Source: an uncultured Alphaproteobacteria bacterium (GTDB lineage: Bacteria; Pseudomonadota; Alphaproteobacteria; Rhodobacterales; Rhodobacteraceae). From it: a DNA stretch of 64,000 nt. The notes beneath the pieces are model-generated. The model was given only the letters and a program-made list of their open reading frames with translations. It did not search any database and was not told the origin of the DNA. Position 1 is the stretch's first letter; each line of letters begins with the position of its first letter. A program made the translations under genes and the position numbers. Location: NCBI GenBank assembly GCA_902537415.1, contig CACBBC010000007.1, positions 1 to 64,000 of the forward strand, given 5' to 3'. Shown here in pieces: positions 25,890-34,731 of the stretch.

Positions 25890-27065
25890 TTATCTATAAG
25901 CTACAGTCTCGTTCTTACCGTTCTGAACTTCAATTTGAGCATAGTTTCCGGCACTTTCGCCACCACCAACTAGTTCTACTGCTGAAGCTCCGACGTAATC
26001 GATGTCTTTTCCAGCTTTAACGAGATCTAATGCTTTTCCTAACTCCCCAGGATAGATCTTTTCGCCTGGAGCGTTGGCAATCTCATCGATAGCAAATTTG
26101 TAAACTTGGCTATCTGAAGATTTTGTTGCCTCCATTGCAAGAAGCATTAATGCGGCTGCATCATAAGATTCCATAGCAAATGGTCCATTTTTGAATCCCG
26201 CTGCTTTTGCTAGATCGCCGAAAGTAGCAGCGCCTGGGCTATCCGTTCCGGGAACGGTTCCGATAGATCCGTTAAGCCCTGATCCTATATCATTAGGTAA
26301 AGACTCTCCTATCATTCCATCAGGAAGAAAGAACTGGTCGAAAGCACCTGCATCTAGGGACGCTTGGATAATTCCTTTTCCTCCAGAATTAAGGTAGCCT
26401 GCAACTATAAGTATGTCTCCCCCTGCTTGAGCTAAAGCTCCTACTTCTGCACTATAGTCACCCTTGTCATCTTCATGCGGCGCGCTTATGGTCACTGTAC
26501 CACCAGCTGCCTTGTGGTTTTCTTCAATACTTGCAGCAAGGCCTTTACCATAATCGTTATTAACATAAGATATTGCAACATTTTTCATTCCTTTTTCCTG
26601 TAAAATGTCGGCAATAACTTGGCCTTGTCTAGCATCAGATGGTGCAGTTCTAAAAAACAGGTTATTGTCTTCAACTGTAGATAGAGCGGGTGAAGTCGCT
26701 GAGGGTGATACCATAACCATCCCGTTAGCCATAGCAACCTGTTGCAATATCGCGGTTGTAACGCCAGAACAGTCGGCTCCCATTATTCCGTTAACTTTAT
26801 CTGAGGTAATCAATCTTTCTGCAGCGGCTGTTGCAGCTGAAGAGTCTATGCAAGTGGAATCAGCTCTGATCCCTGATACATTTCCCATAGAAAAACTACC
26901 AGATTTGTTAACTTCATCAATTGCCAGTTCAGCACCGGCAGCCATATCTGGTGTAAGACTTTCAATCGGTCCAGTAAATCCTATTATTATACCTAATTTT
27001 ACGTCAGAGAAAGACGCTGTCGTAGTTAGACATAATGCTAGGAGTGTAGTTATTAATTTTTTCAT
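25890..27065 (-). CDS. Periplasmic substrate-binding protein, branched-chain amino acid (Leu/Ile/Val-type) family
   Basis: The ligand receptor of the importer, 391 residues. MKKLITTLLALCLTTTASFS is a signal peptide, and the mature protein opens VKLGIIIGFTGPIESL. It continues GAELAIDEVNKSG and a bilobed type I fold with the VSPSATSPALS ligand-loop region. I chose the ATG at 27065, with GGGAG upstream, over an in-frame ATG ten codons earlier, which would spoil the signal peptide. It is the first gene of the operon that ends in the homocysteine methyltransferase. Ligand unknown: the family also binds urea, amides and aromatic acids. Confidence 0.9.
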   Translation of the reverse strand: MKKLITTLLALCLTTTASFSDVKLGIIIGFTGPIESLTPDMAAGAELAIDEVNKSGSFSMGNVSGIRADSTCIDSSAATAAAERLITSDKVNGIMGADCSGVTTAILQQVAMANGMVMVSPSATSPALSTVEDNNLFFRTAPSDARQGQVIADILQEKGMKNVAISYVNNDYGKGLAASIEENHKAAGGTVTISAPHEDDKGDYSAEVGALAQAGGDILIVAGYLNSGGKGIIQASLDAGAFDQFFLPDGMIGESLPNDIGSGLNGSIGTVPGTDSPGAATFGDLAKAAGFKNGPFAMESYDAAALMLLAMEATKSSDSQVYKFAIDEIANAPGEKIYPGELGKALDLVKAGKDIDYVGASAVELVGGGESAGNYAQIEVQNGKNETVAYR

Positions 27066-27253
27066 TTCTTTCTCCCAAATTTGTTCTTTCTTCAAAAAAA
27101 AAGAATCTCTTTACAAACTCTGAGTATAGGCAAATTGCTTTTCTTTTAAAATAATAATTTTTGTTGCTTTTCATTGGAAATTGAGACACTCACTTACATA
27201 CAGGGAATCTCCATCATGGTAAAATTTTGTAAAACTAGAGAGATTGTTGCGAT
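27066..27253. other. Divergent intergenic region of the importer operon
   Basis: The longest gene-free stretch in the window, between the binding-protein gene (minus) and a DMT transporter gene (plus). On the minus strand TATACT (complement of 27123-27128) is a good -10 candidate, but no convincing -35 is 16-18 bases upstream of it. A pyrimidine/purine-rich segment with an A9 run (27096-27110 region) lies in the leader. I see no riboswitch or clear operator. Confidence 0.4.
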
Positions 27254-28129
27254 ATGATCAGAAGTGAATATTTTTTAGGATTAACAGCTGGCATCTCGGT
27301 TGTTTTTATTTGGTCATTTTGGTTGGTAGTTACAAGGTCTGGTGTTTCTTCTACTTTAACTATTTATGATTTTGCGGCATTTCGTTATGGGCTGTCTTCA
27401 TTAATAGCATTACCCATTGTATTATATTTCAAACCTTGGAAAACCATGAGTTTTGGAAAAGTAATCACAATAACTTTTTTACTTGGTCCAATATACATTC
27501 TTTGCGTCTTTAGCGGTTTTATTTATGCACCTGCTTCCCACGGAGGCATATTTATGAATGGACTTATGCCGTTTTTTACTTTGATTTTTGGATTTTTTCT
27601 TCTGAGACAAAAAATATTCATTCAGCAAATGTTTGGAGCGGCAACGATTTTGTTCGGAGGATGTCTTGCCGTGTATGATGGGCTTGAATTTAGCTTTTCA
27701 GATGCCTGGATTGGAGATCTATTCTTTATAGTAGGAGCAATATTTTTTTCCATTTACGTTGTTCTAAGTAGGTTATGGAATATTACTATGACCCAATTGC
27801 TCTTTTGCGGATCGGTGATAAATGCAATTATATATCTCCCACTTTACTTTGCCTTTCTTCCTAAAGGTATAACAGAAGCACCAAACCAAATTTTAGTGCT
27901 ACAGATGATGTACCAAGGTTTTGTGCCTAATCTAATAGGAATATTTTTTATTACCTATGCCTCTCAAAAAATTGGATCAGCATCAATATCAGCAATATTG
28001 TCATCAGTTCCACCAATTGGGTCAGTTTTAGGGTTACTGATACTCGGTGAACTTTTAGGGATATATGGTTGGTTGAGCCTAATTTTTATTACACCGGGAA
28101 TACTATTAGTCGTCTTAAAAAGAGAATAA
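27254..28129 (+). CDS. EamA/DMT family transporter
   Basis: A second drug/metabolite transporter, 291 residues with about ten hydrophobic helices. The first repeat includes GISVVFIWSFWLVVTRSG and DFAAFRYGLSSLIALP. The second repeat ends with the typical PPIGSVLGLLILGELLGIYGW and a last helix LIFITPGILLVVL. It is only distantly similar to the DMT protein upstream in the window. The OYE-family gene starts 29 bases later; they may share a transcript. Substrate unknown. Confidence 0.9.
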   Translation: MIRSEYFLGLTAGISVVFIWSFWLVVTRSGVSSTLTIYDFAAFRYGLSSLIALPIVLYFKPWKTMSFGKVITITFLLGPIYILCVFSGFIYAPASHGGIFMNGLMPFFTLIFGFFLLRQKIFIQQMFGAATILFGGCLAVYDGLEFSFSDAWIGDLFFIVGAIFFSIYVVLSRLWNITMTQLLFCGSVINAIIYLPLYFAFLPKGITEAPNQILVLQMMYQGFVPNLIGIFFITYASQKIGSASISAILSSVPPIGSVLGLLILGELLGIYGWLSLIFITPGILLVVLKRE

Positions 28130-28158
28130 ATTATTTTAAATTAAATTATGGAGAGAAA

Positions 28159-29292
28159 ATGCTATTTGAAAATTTAAAGATCCGTGATGTTAATCTTAAA
28201 AACCGCGTAGTGGTGTCTCCAATGTGCCAGTATTCGGCTAAAGACGGTTACATTCAAACGCACCATAAAACACATTACGGGCAACTCGCTATGGGTGGAG
28301 CGGGTCTCATTTTTCTTGAAGCTACAGGTGTTACTGCTCAAGGGCGAATAACTAATGGGTGCTTAGGAATCTGGGATGACAAGCAAATAGAAGGATTAAA
28401 AGAAATTACTCAATCAATTAAGGTATTAGGATCAGTTCCAGCCATCCAATTAGGTCATGCAGGACAAAAGGCGAGCATGCAAAGACCATGGCACGGCAAC
28501 GGTCCGCAAACAACGATCGACACTGATAGAGGTGATATTATATGGGAACCAATTGCGCCTATGGATCGGCCTCTAGATGAGGGTTGGTTAAAGCCAAGAA
28601 AAATGGAAAGAAAAGAGTTGGATGAAGTTAGAGATGCATTTGTAAAAGCATCTGAGAGGTCAATAGAGGCAGGGTTTGAGATTATAGAAATTCACATGGC
28701 ACATGGATACCTTCTTCATAGCTTTCTGTCTCCATTATCTAATTCAAGAAATGATGAGTATGGTGGGTCAATAGAGAACAGAATGCGTTTTCCTTTGGAA
28801 GTGGTTAAAAAAGTTAGAGAAACAATAGGAGAAAACGTTCCTCTTTTTGTTCGTATATCTGCTGAAGATGGATTAGATGGAGGATGGACTATAGAAGATA
28901 GCATTAATTTTTGCCATATTTTAAAGGAACAGGGAGTAGATGTTGTCGACTGCTCTTCAGGTGGCAATTCCTCTAAAGGAGCTACCGCTTCTGGCCAAAA
29001 AAGAAAGTCTGGTTTTCAAGTGCCCTTTGCAGAAAAAATTAAGAAAGAGGTAGGTATTAAGACACAAGCTGTGGGGTTGATTAGAACCTTTGATTTTGCA
29101 AATACCATCTTACAAGAAGAAAAAGCAGATTTGATTGCTTTGGGAAGACAGCATCTTTTTAATCCGTTTTGGACAAATCAGGCAAGAGAAATTGCAAATC
29201 AAAATAAGGACTTCGAGGAATGGCCACAGCAGTATCGCTGGTGGCTAAGTAAGTGGAAGTCAGCATTGAGCGACATCAATGAGAAGCCTTAA
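28159..29292 (+). CDS. NADH:flavin oxidoreductase, Old Yellow Enzyme family (YqjM-like)
   Basis: An FMN enzyme that reduces activated C=C bonds using NAD(P)H. The 377 residues begin MLFENLKIRDVNLKNRVVVSPMC, with SPMCQYSA typical of the YqjM branch (the Cys modulates the flavin). It also has IQLGHAGQKAS, EIHMAHGYLLHSFLSPLSN and the C-terminal GRQHLFNPFW. The ATG at 28159 with GGAGAG upstream is chosen over an in-frame start 30 codons earlier inside the DMT gene. It is four bases before the malonyl-CoA synthetase gene. Natural substrate unknown. Confidence 0.9.
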   Translation: MLFENLKIRDVNLKNRVVVSPMCQYSAKDGYIQTHHKTHYGQLAMGGAGLIFLEATGVTAQGRITNGCLGIWDDKQIEGLKEITQSIKVLGSVPAIQLGHAGQKASMQRPWHGNGPQTTIDTDRGDIIWEPIAPMDRPLDEGWLKPRKMERKELDEVRDAFVKASERSIEAGFEIIEIHMAHGYLLHSFLSPLSNSRNDEYGGSIENRMRFPLEVVKKVRETIGENVPLFVRISAEDGLDGGWTIEDSINFCHILKEQGVDVVDCSSGGNSSKGATASGQKRKSGFQVPFAEKIKKEVGIKTQAVGLIRTFDFANTILQEEKADLIALGRQHLFNPFWTNQAREIANQNKDFEEWPQQYRWWLSKWKSALSDINEKP

Positions 29293-29295
29293 TCT

Positions 29296-30819
29296 ATGAA
29301 CCCGCTATTCGATCACTTGTTTGCGAAGAACCAAGGTTCAAAAATTTTTCTAAGTTTTACTGACCTGGATAAGACGCTTACATATGATAAATTTCTAAAT
29401 GAAATAAAATGTACGGCAAATTGTCTAAAGAAATTTGGGTTGGAAAAGGGAGACTGTTTAGTTCTTCAAATAGAAAAATCTCATCACGTTTTTACAATTT
29501 ACGGAGCCTGTGTTCAACTGGGAATAATATTTATACCTTTAAATACGAGCTATACGGGGTTTGAAGTTGAATATTTCCTAAATGATAGCGAATGTAAAAT
29601 TTTTATAACCACTTCAAAAATGTTGAAGGAATTGGACTCATTAGAAAAAAAAGGAAGTTACGATATAGAAACAATAGATGCCGATTACAAAGGAAGTTTT
29701 TTTTCAAATTTTAATGAAAATGAACCTCTAGATTTTATTGAAGTACTAGATGAAGACGATACAGCAGCAATTCTTTACACTTCAGGAACGACTGGTCAAT
29801 CGAAGGGTGCTATGCTTTCTCAAAAAAACTTGCTTTCAAACGCTCTGACCCTTTCAAAGGCGTGGGAGTTTACTGCTTCCGATATATTGTTACATGCTCT
29901 GCCCATTTACCATACACATGGTCTATTTGTAGCAACAAATATTGCATTAGTTTCAGGCAGTCAAATTCGATTTCTTAAAAAGTTTGATGTAGATGACATT
30001 ATATTAAATCTTTCCTCAACAACGGTAATGATGGGAGTTCCGACCTTCTACACCCGATTATTAAAAAATGATAAATTTAATAAGGAAATAACTAAAAACA
30101 TGCGCCTTTTTATTTCAGGAAGTGCGCCTTTATTGACAGAAACGCATAAAGAATTTGAGTATCGTACTGGGCATAAAATTTTAGAACGGTACGGAATGAC
30201 AGAAACGAACATGATAACTTCAAATCCATATATTGGTGAAAGGAAAGCAGGGACTGTCGGTAGGGTTCTTGAAGACGTTGAGATAAGAATAGCAGACTTG
30301 GAGATTAAAGACGAAGTTAAAAAAAATGGGGATATAGGCGTTGTGGAGGTAAAAGGCCCTAATGTATGTAAGGGGTACTGGAAACAACCAGAGAAAACAA
30401 AAAGCGAATTTAGAGACGATGGTTATTTTATTACTGGTGATATGGGGTTCCTAGATCAAGATAACTACCTTACAATAGTGGGACGAAATAAGGACCTCAT
30501 AATAACTGGGGGTTTAAATGTTTATCCAAAAGAAATCGAGACAGTCATCGACGAGGATAGTAACGTTGACGAGTCTGCGGTTGTTGGGGTGTCACATCCA
30601 GACTTTGGTGAGGGTATTTTAGCAATAATAGTTGAGAAAAAAGGACATAGGATTAACATCGGTGTTCTTAATGAAACTCTTCGAAAAAATCTTGCGGCTT
30701 TCAAATTGCCGAAAAAAATACATGTTATAAAAGAACTGCCAAGAAACTCAATGGGAAAAGTACAGAAAAATTTGCTGAGAGATATATACAGGGATGAATT
30801 CAGTGACACAAATAAGTAA
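29296..30819 (+). CDS. matB: Malonyl-CoA synthetase (MatB-type acyl-CoA synthetase)
   Basis: ATP-dependent ligase joining CoA to a carboxylic acid, here probably malonate or methylmalonate. The 507-residue ANL enzyme has the P-loop ILYTSGTTGQSKGAMLS, the A5 motif ERYGMTETNMITSNPY followed by GERKAGTVGRVL, the hinge VGRNKDLIITGGLNVYPKEIE and the C-terminal lysine in RNSMGKVQKN. The TNMITSNPY form is characteristic of MatB. No malonyl-CoA decarboxylase gene is adjacent, so the fate of the product is unclear. It is tightly packed between the OYE and YggS genes. Confidence 0.85.
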   Translation: MNPLFDHLFAKNQGSKIFLSFTDLDKTLTYDKFLNEIKCTANCLKKFGLEKGDCLVLQIEKSHHVFTIYGACVQLGIIFIPLNTSYTGFEVEYFLNDSECKIFITTSKMLKELDSLEKKGSYDIETIDADYKGSFFSNFNENEPLDFIEVLDEDDTAAILYTSGTTGQSKGAMLSQKNLLSNALTLSKAWEFTASDILLHALPIYHTHGLFVATNIALVSGSQIRFLKKFDVDDIILNLSSTTVMMGVPTFYTRLLKNDKFNKEITKNMRLFISGSAPLLTETHKEFEYRTGHKILERYGMTETNMITSNPYIGERKAGTVGRVLEDVEIRIADLEIKDEVKKNGDIGVVEVKGPNVCKGYWKQPEKTKSEFRDDGYFITGDMGFLDQDNYLTIVGRNKDLIITGGLNVYPKEIETVIDEDSNVDESAVVGVSHPDFGEGILAIIVEKKGHRINIGVLNETLRKNLAAFKLPKKIHVIKELPRNSMGKVQKNLLRDIYRDEFSDTNK

Positions 30820-31465
30820 ACTAGAAACAATTAACAACCAAATCGCATCACAGGAAATCGAAGCGGGTCGAAAAAAAGGTTCTGTTAACCTAATTGCTGT
30901 ATCCAAAACAAAGTCCATGGATCAAATAAAACCTGTTATAGATGAGGGCCATTCTCACTTTGGTGAAAATAAAGTTCAAGAAGCAGTGTTGAAGTGGCAG
31001 GAATTAAAGAAAGAAAATAAAGTCATAAATTTACACCTCTTAGGTCCATTACAGTCAAATAAAGTGAAAAAGGTGTTCGGCTTATTTGATTATATACATA
31101 GCTTAGATAGAAACTCATTAGCCGAGAAGATATCAGACGAAGCTCAAAAAAAAGGATTCTGCCCAAAAATTTTTATTCAGGTTAATACAGGTTTAGAGCA
31201 ACAAAAAGCCGGTATTGAGCCTGAAAAGCTAAGTGAGTTTATGGATACAATCCAGAAGTTTATGGATCTAAACATTATAGGTTTAATGTGTATTCCACCC
31301 ATTAACGAAGCACCTGAAACACATTTTAGGCTTCTGAAAAAGTTAGCTGATGAAAATGGTCTTCTAGAATTATCAATGGGTATGAGTTCAGATTACATGG
31401 CAGCAATAAATTGTGGCGCAACATTTGTACGAGTCGGCACGGCTATTTTTGGTTTAAGGAGGTAA
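30794..31465 (+). CDS. YggS/PLPBP family pyridoxal phosphate homeostasis protein
   Basis: A PLP-binding TIM-barrel protein that buffers pyridoxal phosphate and affects amino-acid balance. The 223 residues have LIAVSKTKSMDQI with the PLP lysine at 38, then HFGENKVQEA and HLLGPLQSNKVKK. The end is LSMGMSSDYMAAINCGATFVRVGTAIFG, the family signature. The ATG at 30794 lies within matB (26-base overlap); a GTG at 30803 is an alternative. It ends two bases before the convergent ribA stop. Confidence 0.93.
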   Translation: MNSVTQISKLETINNQIASQEIEAGRKKGSVNLIAVSKTKSMDQIKPVIDEGHSHFGENKVQEAVLKWQELKKENKVINLHLLGPLQSNKVKKVFGLFDYIHSLDRNSLAEKISDEAQKKGFCPKIFIQVNTGLEQQKAGIEPEKLSEFMDTIQKFMDLNIIGLMCIPPINEAPETHFRLLKKLADENGLLELSMGMSSDYMAAINCGATFVRVGTAIFGLRR

Positions 31466-31467
31466 GG

Positions 31468-32562
31468 TTAAAAAAGGTGCCCACTTTTTTTAGCTTTTGT
31501 TTTCAAGTAATTTTCATTATTAGGATTCATGCTTACTATCAAAGGCACTCTTTCTTTGACGGTGATCCCATTATCAGTTAACAGTTCTATCTTTTTTGGG
31601 TTGTTAGTCATTAGCTTTATTTTGCTTACACCTAAAGATTTTAAAATCTTTGCAGCAATCTCTAGGTCTCTTTCGTCATCTTCAAAACCAAGTCTATGAT
31701 TAGCATCGACTGTATCAAAACCGATATTTTGGAGATGATATGCTCTCATTTTGTTAGCTAAGCCAATTCCTCTACCTTCCTGGTTTAAATATAACAAAAT
31801 CCCATTGCCCTCATTTCTCATTTTTGACATTGAGACACTAAATTGCTCCCCACAATCACATTTTTCTGAGCCAAGTAAATCACCTGTAAAACAAGCAGAA
31901 TGTACGCGTGTTAAAGCAGGTTGATTAATTTTTGGATTGCCAAATACTATTGCATAATGTTCAGTAAGATCTGTTACTTCTCTGAAAACAGATAGACTTA
32001 TATTTTGTTGTCCACTAATGGGTAGTTGGGCCGAGCTCAAATTCGGCAAAAACTTGGTCTCCTCATGTTTAATCTTCAAATCACCTATATCAGACTCAGA
32101 TATTTGGGAAGATACCAATTCGTCCCGCATGCTTTTTGGTATATTTACAAGTATTGATGCTGGCAAAAGTCTTGCTTTCTTACAAAGTGATAGTGATACA
32201 CTGGCAACGTTGAATTTACCATTTCTTTCGCTGTGGAATGGGCCCTTAAGTGGATAATCTAGATCCTTTGAAGGATCTGCGATAGCTTGAAGGAGTTGTA
32301 GGCTTACTTTTTCTCTTATGGAAATTCTAGTAACTGAATCATTATATAGTCTAACGTTTAATACCTTTGCTCTTCTATTAGTTATAGCTATCTCAAAATT
32401 TCGGTTTTTTGCAATCTCCATTATTTTATCTAGTTTCTCTGAATACAATGTTTCTATTGCTGCGGTTAAAAAATATGTTTTTTCATCATATAAGATGATT
32501 GGCAGTCCTAATCGTAAATCTGATACCAACCTCGAAGATATTTCAGTTGAGCTTAAAAACAT
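31468..32562 (-). CDS. ribA: GTP cyclohydrolase II with an N-terminal extension
   Basis: First committed enzyme of riboflavin synthesis, opening GTP to a diaminopyrimidine. The catalytic domain is the last ~180 of 364 residues: SACFTGDLLGSEKCDCGEQF with the zinc cysteines, LYLNQEGRGIGLANKM with the catalytic region, and MTNNPKKIELL. The first ~185 residues are an additional domain, as in other alphaproteobacterial RibA proteins. It does not show DHBP synthase active-site motifs that I can recognise. It is a single gene, convergent with yggS and divergent from the regulator at 32671. Confidence 0.92.
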   Translation of the reverse strand: MFLSSTEISSRLVSDLRLGLPIILYDEKTYFLTAAIETLYSEKLDKIMEIAKNRNFEIAITNRRAKVLNVRLYNDSVTRISIREKVSLQLLQAIADPSKDLDYPLKGPFHSERNGKFNVASVSLSLCKKARLLPASILVNIPKSMRDELVSSQISESDIGDLKIKHEETKFLPNLSSAQLPISGQQNISLSVFREVTDLTEHYAIVFGNPKINQPALTRVHSACFTGDLLGSEKCDCGEQFSVSMSKMRNEGNGILLYLNQEGRGIGLANKMRAYHLQNIGFDTVDANHRLGFEDDERDLEIAAKILKSLGVSKIKLMTNNPKKIELLTDNGITVKERVPLIVSMNPNNENYLKTKAKKSGHLF

Positions 32563-32670
32563 TTTATTGTGTCAATTGGTTTAGAATTTCAATTTTTATG
32601 TTAAATTGATGCTAAGGAAATTTTTAATAGATGTATATCTTATAATTTTTATTCACTTAAGGTAAAAAAC

Positions 32671-33345
32671 GTGAACTTAGCAATTATAACATCAAATATT
32701 TTATTTGGAGAGAGCTTAAAGACTTTATTGGAAAATTACAAATTCAGAAATGGGAGGTCTATTGTTGTGAAAGATTTTAATTTGGAAAACATCAAAGACC
32801 TTGATGTTTTAGTAAGTGATTATGATTCCACGAAATTCAAAGAATTTCTATCGACTACAAAGATGCAAAAAAATAAACTTAAGGAGATAGAAAAAATATT
32901 AATTACTCAAAAGAGGTTCGAATTATTGCCAAAGGGTAATATTTACCTAAAAAGGCCATTTAGGATTGTTGAGCTGGTCGAAGTATTGCAACCAATATTT
33001 GAAAGAATGAAAAGTAAAAGAGAGAATAACAGAGTTCTTGGATATATAAGCTTCATAATTTCTGATAGAAAATTAATCTATAAAGATAAACAGGCCGTTT
33101 TGTTAACGGAAAAAGAAAGTGACATATTTGTATCTTTGCTGAATTCTGAGGATAGAGGAATAACGAAAGAGGAAGTAATGTCAAAAGTTTGGATGTTAAG
33201 TCCTAATATTGAAACACATACTTTCGAAACACACCTTTACAGATTAAGAAAAAAAATCAAAGAGAGCCTAATTCTCAACGATTTTATAATTAATAAAGGA
33301 GGCAGGTATTATTTGAATTACGAACTTATGGGCGAGAAAAATTGA
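32671..33345 (+). CDS. OmpR/PhoB-type winged-helix regulator with a degenerate receiver
   Basis: A 224-residue DNA-binding protein. The C-terminal half (about 125-218) is an OmpR-type winged helix: LTEKESDIFVSLLNSEDRGITKEEVMSKVW, then ETHTFETHLYRLRKKI and GGRYYL. The N-terminal half resembles a receiver in size and ends with LKRPFRIVELVEVL like the Lys-Pro segment of receivers. The acidic pair after strand 1 is missing (AIITSN), although a DYDS lies where the phospho-acceptor would be. It is thus probably not controlled by normal phosphorylation. It starts GTG and overlaps xth by four bases. Confidence 0.83.
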   Translation: MNLAIITSNILFGESLKTLLENYKFRNGRSIVVKDFNLENIKDLDVLVSDYDSTKFKEFLSTTKMQKNKLKEIEKILITQKRFELLPKGNIYLKRPFRIVELVEVLQPIFERMKSKRENNRVLGYISFIISDRKLIYKDKQAVLLTEKESDIFVSLLNSEDRGITKEEVMSKVWMLSPNIETHTFETHLYRLRKKIKESLILNDFIINKGGRYYLNYELMGEKN

Positions 33346-34127
33346 AATCACTTGCAGTAGCATCATGGAATATAAACTCTGTAAGACTCAGAGAAGAACT
33401 CGTGTTGAGATTTTTAAAGCTGGCTCGCCCAGACATTATGTGTCTCCAAGAAACAAAATGTATTGACGAAAAGCTCCCCTTAGAAAACTTTGAAAAGTTG
33501 GGTTTTAAATATGCAGCGTTTAGGGGGGAAAAGTCGTATAATGGTGTCTTAATTTTATCGAAACGTAAAATAGTGCGAATAGAGAAATTCAATTTTTGTG
33601 GTAAAAACGATGCTCGACACATTGGAATTGAGCTTGAAGACGGTGTAAAGGTCCACAATCTATATATTCCGGCGGGCGGGGATGTGCCCGATACGAAATT
33701 AAATCCTAAATTTGAGCATAAAATCAATTTCCTTTCGGAAATTAAGAATGAATTTTTTAAAGGCAAGAAAAAGAAAACTATAATCGTTGGAGACTTCAAT
33801 ATAGCCCCTTTACCAGATGACGTTTGGAGCCATAAAGCTCTTTTAAACGTTGTTTCGCACACAAAAATAGAAACAGACCTTTTATCGGAGATAAAAAAAA
33901 GTGGAAACTGGATTGACACATTTAGAGAAATGAAACCTTCTGGAAAATTATATAGTTGGTGGTCATATAGAGCACGAGACTGGAAGATTTCAAATCGGGG
34001 AAGACGCTTGGATCATATATGGGCAAGCCAAGATCTAAAATCTAAATTAAGCAAAGTTCAAATTTTTTCAGAAGCTAGAGACTGGGAAAGACCTTCTGAT
34101 CACGTTCCTATACTTTCTATTTTTTGA
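33342..34127 (+). CDS. xth: Exodeoxyribonuclease III
   Basis: An AP endonuclease and 3'-5' exonuclease of base-excision repair. The 261 residues follow the EEP fold: SWNINSVR with Asn, MCLQETKC with the metal-binding Glu37, VGDFNIAPLPDDVW with the Asp/Asn pair, RRLDHIWAS, and a final SDHVPILSIF with the catalytic His. The TTG start overlaps the regulator's stop by four bases, giving a coupled pair. Its last 11 bases overlap the convergent lolA end. Confidence 0.94.
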   Translation: MKSLAVASWNINSVRLREELVLRFLKLARPDIMCLQETKCIDEKLPLENFEKLGFKYAAFRGEKSYNGVLILSKRKIVRIEKFNFCGKNDARHIGIELEDGVKVHNLYIPAGGDVPDTKLNPKFEHKINFLSEIKNEFFKGKKKKTIIVGDFNIAPLPDDVWSHKALLNVVSHTKIETDLLSEIKKSGNWIDTFREMKPSGKLYSWWSYRARDWKISNRGRRLDHIWASQDLKSKLSKVQIFSEARDWERPSDHVPILSIF

Positions 34128-34731
34128 ATAGTTCATAATCTTTTTCAGTTTTAAAAATTTCGTCTGATATGTAATTATTTTTTCGTATATCCTTAAGCCT
34201 GATTCTTATCATTTCTCCCATTTGATTTTTGAATTCCCATCCAATTATGGATACAGGATTTTTATTGAATTCAATGCTTAGTTGGTATTGCGGATTTCGA
34301 ATTTTCAAGAAGATCAAATTATTGAGCTCAAAACTCTGATCATTTTCACCTATTAATGAGCTCAAATCATTTTTGATTAAGAAGCCCAGAGGAGTATAAG
34401 AAAGGGGGTATGTTAGAGGACCGGTACCGCTGTTTTTGGGATCAAATATCAATATTGCTTGTTGTTTTGAAACAATTTGTAAGTAATTGGGAGGATCATA
34501 AGAAAAACGAATTTTTCCTGGTTTTTTTAAGAAAAGGTCACCTGTCATAATTTCTCCCATATAATCAGTTTGAGAGAATCTTGCTTGAAGTGTTCTAATG
34601 TCTGCAAGATAGTCTTTAATTAGTTTTAACGTATTATTTTTGGGAAGTACGACATTATTTGAAAATATAAAAATAATAGAAATACAGAAAATTGTTCTGA
34701 AAAACTTTTTCCTAAAATCCCGCATATGCAT
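34117..34731 (-). CDS. lolA: Outer-membrane lipoprotein carrier protein LolA
   Basis: Periplasmic chaperone that ferries lipoproteins from the LolCDE complex to the outer membrane. It has 204 residues with a hydrophobic N-terminal signal (about 11-26, FRTIFCISIIFIFS). The mature part shows IRTLQARFSQTD, GDLFLKKPGKIRFSYD and PLGFLIKNDLSSLI, all standard LolA features. The start codon shares a base with the ftsK stop, so translation follows ftsK; ftsK-lolA is a common order in alphaproteobacteria. Confidence 0.92.
   Translation of the reverse strand: MHMRDFRKKFFRTIFCISIIFIFSNNVVLPKNNTLKLIKDYLADIRTLQARFSQTDYMGEIMTGDLFLKKPGKIRFSYDPPNYLQIVSKQQAILIFDPKNSGTGPLTYPLSYTPLGFLIKNDLSSLIGENDQSFELNNLIFLKIRNPQYQLSIEFNKNPVSIIGWEFKNQMGEMIRIRLKDIRKNNYISDEIFKTEKDYELFKK

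Noticed and set aside
32601-32615. CtrA-like site TTAA-N7-CTAA upstream of the pseudo-receiver regulator
   Set aside because: One mismatch from the consensus in very AT-rich DNA; no second site and no support.
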